A stretch of DNA of 23,160 nucleotides from AC-32 sp035455445 (lineage in GTDB: Bacteria; Actinomycetota; Thermoleophilia; Gaiellales; Gaiellaceae), in contig DATIFC010000197.1 of the NCBI GenBank assembly GCA_035455445.1, forward strand, positions 1-23,160. The letters run 5' to 3'. This document shows positions 20,084 through 23,160 of the stretch, in pieces. The number at the start of each line of letters is the position of its first letter. Within the stretch, counting starts at the first letter, position 1. Under the pieces are notes generated by a model. It worked only from the letters and a program-made list of their open reading frames with translations. It was not told the DNA's origin and ran no database searches. Made by a program: the position numbers and the translations under genes.

Positions 20084-20881
20084 GTGGCTGAGGCTGCCGC
20101 CGTCCTCGAGCACGTGAGCTCGACCGACGGAACCCGGATCGGATACAGGCGAAGCGGTGCGGGGCCGCCACTCATCCTCGTTCACGGGACTGCGGGTGCC
20201 CACTGGAGCTTCAATCTCCTCGTCCCGGCGCTCGCCGACCGCTTCACCGTCTACGCGATCGACCGTCGCGGCCGAGGTGCGAGCGGGGATCGGGCGGCGG
20301 AGTACTCGATCGAGCGAGAATTCGAGGACGTCGCCGCGGTGGTCGACTCCATCGCCGAGCCGGCAAGCGTCTTCGGCCACTCGTACGGCGCCACGGTCGC
20401 GCTCGGTGCCGGCCTCGTCGCACGCAACCTGCACAAGGTCCTCCTCTACGAGCCTTCTCCCGGGATCGCGGCCGTGCCGCGCGAGGATCTCGCCAGGATC
20501 GACGTTCTCGTAGCGCGCGGCGAGCGGGAGGAGGCGCTCGTCTTCGCGCTCGGCGTGTTCGGATTGAAGCGGGAAGAGGTCGAGCAGATGCGGGGCCTGC
20601 CGACGTGGCCGGAGCGAGTCGCAGCCGCGTCCACCGTGACTCGCGAGGTACGAGCGGAAGAGGGCTACTCCGTGCATCCCGACCGCTTGCGCGATCTCGC
20701 CCCCCCGGTGCTTCTCTTGCTCGGCGAGGAGAGTCCCGCGTGGGCGCGCGAGGGAACCGACCGGATTCAAGCTGCTCTTCCGAACGCGCGCGTCGCGATC
20801 CTACGGGGTCAGGGTCATGCGGCCACGATGACGGCGCCGCAGCTCGTCGCCGGAGAGATCGGGCGGTTCTTGAGCGAGTGA
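20084..20881 (+). CDS. Alpha/beta-fold hydrolase
   Basis: This 265-aa cytoplasmic protein has ILVHGTAG (31-38) as oxyanion loop, AIDRRGRGASGD (59-69) after strand 4, nucleophile elbow GHSYGA (Ser100) and RGQGHAA (His245). The acid residue is probably in the LLLLGEESPAW region. The family includes esterases, epoxide and lactone hydrolases; the substrate is unknown. The start GTG follows TACGGT by six nt, so a leaderless mRNA is likely. It is divergent from the hydrolase-cyclase fusion across 64 bp with overlapping promoters, so the two genes may be linked in control. An imperfect stem-loop follows the stop at 20882-20936. Confidence 0.85.
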   Translation: MAEAAAVLEHVSSTDGTRIGYRRSGAGPPLILVHGTAGAHWSFNLLVPALADRFTVYAIDRRGRGASGDRAAEYSIEREFEDVAAVVDSIAEPASVFGHSYGATVALGAGLVARNLHKVLLYEPSPGIAAVPREDLARIDVLVARGEREEALVFALGVFGLKREEVEQMRGLPTWPERVAAASTVTREVRAEEGYSVHPDRLRDLAPPVLLLLGEESPAWAREGTDRIQAALPNARVAILRGQGHAATMTAPQLVAGEIGRFLSE

Positions 20882-20936
20882 GCAAGGGCCGCGTCGGCCT
20901 TGCCCGCCCTCCAGCGAAGCCGACCGGCTGGCGGGC
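20882..20936 (+). terminator. Imperfect stem-loops after the hydrolase gene
   Basis: GCAAGGGCCG-CGT-CGGCCTTGC pairs with one bulged G. It overlaps a second fold of GCCCG/CGGGC and CCAGC/GCTGG. Both could stop transcription before the next promoter at 20940. There is no U-tract. Confidence 0.4.
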
Positions 20937-20939
20937 GAC

Positions 20940-20945
20940 TAGCCT
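20940..20945 (+). promoter_or_regulatory. -10 hexamer for the small His-rich membrane protein
   Basis: TAGCCT ends 9 nt before GTG 20955, with no Shine-Dalgarno in between. Confidence 0.45.
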
Positions 20946-20954
20946 GCCAAGCAC

Positions 20955-21359
20955 GTGATCGTCTCGCTCCACGTCGCAACAGGCGCGGTGGGCGGGGCCC
21001 TCGCCGGCTCGAGGCGCCGCGCGGTTCCGCTCGGGCTCCTGCTGCATCTGGCCGGCGACCGGATGCCGCACCAGGACATCGGCGACCGCCGCTTCGAGAT
21101 CAGCTCCGGGGTTGCCGCCGTGCTGCTCCTGGCCCTCGCGCGCGGCCCGCTCGACCCCGCCGTGACCGGGGCGCTGGCGGCATCGGCTCCGGACCTGGAG
21201 CACGTCCTCAGGCTCCCGCGGCCGGGCGGGCGGAAGCTCTTCCCGAGCCATCGCTTTCACGGCTGGCACCGAGGCGGCGGCGTCCCGGCCCGGGCTCAGC
21301 TTCTGGCCGCCGGCTTCCTGATCGGCGCCGTTCTGGGCCCGCGCCTCGTGCCGCGGTAA
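20955..21359 (+). CDS. Small membrane protein with His/Asp motifs (YdjM-like at best)
   Basis: This 134-aa protein has hydrophobic parts at about 3-17, 24-33, 50-62, 67-77 and 113-130. Between them stand conserved-looking polar motifs: SLHVATG with His6, LLHLAGDRMPHQD (31-41), SAPDLEH (77-83) and FPSHRFHGWH (96-105). The D-x-E-H and S-H-x-x-H-x-x-H patterns recall membrane-bound metal-dependent hydrolases of the YdjM group (PF04307). Similarity is faint and the protein is shorter than usual, so this is only a suggestion. GTG 20955 is supported by TAGCCT nine nt upstream. A perfect short stem-loop follows the stop. Confidence 0.62.
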   Translation: MIVSLHVATGAVGGALAGSRRRAVPLGLLLHLAGDRMPHQDIGDRRFEISSGVAAVLLLALARGPLDPAVTGALAASAPDLEHVLRLPRPGGRKLFPSHRFHGWHRGGGVPARAQLLAAGFLIGAVLGPRLVPR

Positions 21360-21362
21360 ACC

Positions 21363-21382
21363 CATCCCTCGAACGAGGGATG
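21363..21382 (+). terminator. 8-bp stem with tetraloop
   Basis: CATCCCTC-GAAC-GAGGGATG is a perfect hairpin 4 nt after the stop of the small membrane-protein gene. It is not followed by a T-run. Confidence 0.6.
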
Positions 21383-21421
21383 CCGGCTTGAGGACTTGCG
21401 GAGGCCGCCGATGTAGGCCCG

Positions 21422-21904
21422 GTGCGCCGCCCGCTGCTCGTGCTCGTGCTGCTTGCGACCATCGCCGCCGCCCTCCCGAGAGCCGGCTTCGCGAAGACGA
21501 AGTGGCCCTCCTCCGGCTCCAGGTCGGGCCACGCCACCCGCGTCCAGAAGCTCGCCCGGAAGGTCGTCGGCTACGCCCGCGATCAGATCGGCGTGGCCTA
21601 CAGCTGGGGCGGCACGTCACGCAGCACCGGCTTCGACTGCTCGGGGCTCGTGTACGCGGCCTACCGCTCGATCGGCTGGAAGATCCCGCGCTCGTCGTGG
21701 GAGCAGCTACGCGCTGGCCGCCCGGTCCGCTTCGCGCGGCTGCGCCCGGGCGACCTGCTCTTCACCGAGGGCGGGGGCCACGTCCAGCTCGTGGTCTCGA
21801 AGCGCGCCGCGATCTCGGCCCCGCAGACCGGCGAGCGCGTTCGCTACGTGCCCCTGGCGCAGCTCCGCCCGGCGTTCGCCGGCGCGCGGCGCGTCCTGCG
21901 CTAG
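21422..21904 (+). CDS. Secreted NlpC/P60 peptidoglycan hydrolase
   Basis: This 160-aa protein has a signal peptide (about 4-24, ending AGFA). The NlpC/P60 domain covers about 42-155. VGYARDQIGVAYSWGGTS leads to the catalytic cysteine in FDCSGLVYAAY (Cys73). RPGDLLF precedes EGGGHVQLVV, with catalytic His120. The enzyme cuts peptide bonds in cell-wall stem peptides, typically D-gamma-glutamyl-diaminopimelate. It lacks extra wall-binding domains, so it is a minimal enzyme of the family. GTG 21422 has no good Shine-Dalgarno; a weak GATGTA lies six nt upstream. The terminator at 21363 separates it from the preceding gene. Confidence 0.9.
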   Translation: MRRPLLVLVLLATIAAALPRAGFAKTKWPSSGSRSGHATRVQKLARKVVGYARDQIGVAYSWGGTSRSTGFDCSGLVYAAYRSIGWKIPRSSWEQLRAGRPVRFARLRPGDLLFTEGGGHVQLVVSKRAAISAPQTGERVRYVPLAQLRPAFAGARRVLR

Positions 21905-21946
21905 CCGGCGACGCTCCGCACGAAGCTCGTCGTCGTCACGCCGGCT
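21903..21946. terminator. Possible bidirectional terminator between NlpC/P60 and DUF4386 genes
   Basis: AGCCGGCG and CGCCGGCT pair across 28 nt, which contain further short pairing (CGACG/CGTCG). The right arm lies in the last codons of the DUF4386 gene. Confidence 0.35.
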
Positions 21947-22664
21947 GAGGAGCGAGCGGTCCGGCATCGGACCCCAAGTCCCCCGCGATGATCGGGGCGG
22001 GCTTGAACCCCTTCACCGTCAGGTAGATGCCGAGGAAGAGCTCCCAGATGATCTCGGGGATCGTGAAGACGAACTGCGCGGTCGAGCCGAGGCCGATGAC
22101 GCCGAACAGGACGAGGAGGCCCGAGAAGCACACGAGCGGCCCCCCAACGAGCCCGAAGAAGGTCGTCCGTCGCGGAACGAGGCCGGAGCTGTACATCAGG
22201 TAGCCGAGGATCAGCCCGTTCCCGACCCCGACGATGAAGCCGGGCCCGAACAGGAACGTCCAGTCCTTGACAGCGACGAGCGCCTGGCCGACGAGGCCGA
22301 GCGTCGCCGCGTCGGCGCCGGAGGCGTCCTGCCGCAGGGTCACGACGGCCAGAACGCTGAGGATCCCCACGGCGATGAAGACGCACTCGACGATCCGCGC
22401 GGCCACGTAGCCGAGCGCGAGGATCTCGTTCTGCCGCTTGAGGATCGGGAACAGCACGAGCGCGGTGGCGACGTTCGCGAGGATCAGGATCAGCTCCAGC
22501 GTCGCGCCGAGGAAGATCTGGTTGTCGGCGCCGGCGCCGTTGATGTACGTGCTGAAGCCGTTGTCCTTCAGGATCGGGTCGTAGAGGAGCAGCGCCGGGA
22601 TCGCGGTCACGAAGGTGACGAGGAGCAGCACGCCCGTCGTTCGAGCGATCTTCTGGGGATCCAC
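21936..22664 (-). CDS. DUF4386 family membrane protein
   Basis: This 242-aa protein has about six to seven helices. The opening KIARTTGVLLLVTFVTAIPA is the typical DUF4386 first helix. ELILILANVATALVLFPILKRQNE and LGYVAARIVECVFIAVGILSV are the conserved middle, and WTFLFGPGFIVGVGNGLILGYLMY with SGLVPR is the family's most recognisable block. No biochemical role is known for the domain. The start is GTG 22664, where AGCAGG lies six nt upstream as a modest ribosome site. No TAnnnT hexamer is at the leaderless position, so this gene probably has a short leader. It is divergent from the partial hydrolase at 22760. Confidence 0.88.
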   Translation of the reverse strand: MDPQKIARTTGVLLLVTFVTAIPALLLYDPILKDNGFSTYINGAGADNQIFLGATLELILILANVATALVLFPILKRQNEILALGYVAARIVECVFIAVGILSVLAVVTLRQDASGADAATLGLVGQALVAVKDWTFLFGPGFIVGVGNGLILGYLMYSSGLVPRRTTFFGLVGGPLVCFSGLLVLFGVIGLGSTAQFVFTIPEIIWELFLGIYLTVKGFKPAPIIAGDLGSDAGPLAPQPA

Positions 22665-22723
22665 CTGGTACCTGCTCGTGTTCGAACCGCCCCAAGCCTC
22701 GCCGCGACCCTAGCGGACGCGGG

Positions 22724-22751
22724 TCGACGTGAACAGACGACGTGAGAGGAT
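22724..22751 (+). promoter_or_regulatory. Promoter candidate for the partial hydrolase
   Basis: TCGACG (22724-22729), 16 nt, GAGGAT (22746-22751), then 8 nt to GTG 22760. Both hexamers are moderate matches. Confidence 0.4.
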
Positions 22752-22759
22752 CAGCCGCC

Positions 22760-23160
22760 GTGGAGTGGGTGGAGTTCACGACGCACGGCGACGGGCTGCT
22801 GATCGCGGGTCGCCGCCGCGGCAGCGGGCCGCCGGTGCTGCTGCTCCACGGAGGGCCGGGGCTCGGCTTCGACTACCTGCGCGACCTCGCCGACGAGCTC
22901 GCCGGGGAGAACGACGTCGCCTGGTACCAGCAGCGGGGGCAGGAGCCGTCGGCGGTGGAAGGGCCCTACACGGTGGCGGCGGACGTCGGAGATGCAAGGC
23001 GCGTTCTCGACACGCTCGGCTGGGAGAAGGCGTACGTCGTCGGCCACTCGTGGGGCGGGCACCTCGCCCTCCACGTCGCGGAGGCGATGCCGGAGCGACT
23101 CCTCGGCGTGCTGGCGGTCGACCCGCTCGGGGCAGTCGGCGACGGACGCTGGCCCGAGTT
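22760..23160 (+). CDS. Alpha/beta hydrolase, proline-iminopeptidase-like (cut by window edge)
   Basis: About 133 N-terminal residues are visible and the gene continues past the right edge. LLLHGGPGLGFDYL has the HGGPG oxyanion motif of the prolyl iminopeptidase (S33) group. GHSWGGHLAL (starting about residue 95) is the nucleophile elbow. The usual D-Q-R-G-x-G-x-S after strand 4 is replaced by YQQRGQEPS, so an Asp is Gln. I recall the YQQRG-x-x-P-S form in other actinobacterial hydrolases, so it marks a subfamily rather than damage. Acid and His residues lie outside the window. GTG 22760 is supported by GAGGAT eight nt upstream and the start of conserved strand one soon after. Confidence 0.82.
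   Translation, partial: MEWVEFTTHGDGLLIAGRRRGSGPPVLLLHGGPGLGFDYLRDLADELAGENDVAWYQQRGQEPSAVEGPYTVAADVGDARRVLDTLGWEKAYVVGHSWGGHLALHVAEAMPERLLGVLAVDPLGAVGDGRWPE

Noticed and set aside
1..23160. CRISPR arrays, insertion sequences, attachment sites or integrase genes.
   Set aside because: None seen. The only tandem repeat is the coding 18-bp repeat in the oxidase gene.

Overview
This is a GC-rich chromosomal window (roughly 70% GC by eye) with dense coding, strong G/C preference at third codon positions and many GTG starts. An F420-type luciferase-like oxidoreductase, a DUF1697 protein, a cyclase fused to an alpha/beta hydrolase, and many genes with a -10 hexamer directly before the start codon suggest a free-living actinobacterium, perhaps a soil Thermoleophilia-type lineage. 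That placement is inference. I see no phage, insertion sequence, CRISPR array, rRNA or convincing tRNA.

Layout. 1-3937: a gamma-glutamyltransferase cut by the window edge, a secreted WD40-like propeller protein, a family 2 glycosyltransferase coupled to a DUF218 protein, and a lipoprotein hydrolase. 3938-6714: a flavin monooxygenase coupled to a multicopper oxidase that carries a metal-binding insert and a histidine-rich linker. 6711-9091: a small hydrolase on the minus strand, then a likely operon of VOC protein, F420-type oxidoreductase and acylphosphatase. 9148-9819: two tiny minus-strand genes (63 and 42 aa) around a structured leader. 9850-11724: an S9 peptidase. 11791-15238: an SRPBCC protein, a two-component system and a divergent secreted propeller protein. 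15298-17396: a DUF1697 protein, a 55-aa membrane protein, a PF04020 membrane protein, a ZIP-type transporter and a possible small ORF. 17508-23160: a PRC-barrel protein, a membrane protein of unknown function, a hydrolase-cyclase fusion, a divergent hydrolase, a small membrane protein, an NlpC/P60 hydrolase, a DUF4386 protein and a partial hydrolase.

The most interesting structure lies at 9337-9540. There the leader of the 63-aa gene can fold so that both its near-perfect Shine-Dalgarno and its GTG start are paired. A mini-ORF with its own ribosome-binding site and a second hairpin lie upstream. This looks like a translational switch controlling a protein of unknown function.

Two window-wide patterns also stand out. 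About fifteen genes have a hexamer with A at position 2 and T at position 6 ending 6-9 nt before the start codon, as expected for leaderless mRNAs. By contrast the secreted, small and envelope-type genes mostly have Shine-Dalgarno leaders. In addition, five of eight convergent gene pairs overlap at their 3' ends, three of them by sharing a 4-bp NTAG stop.
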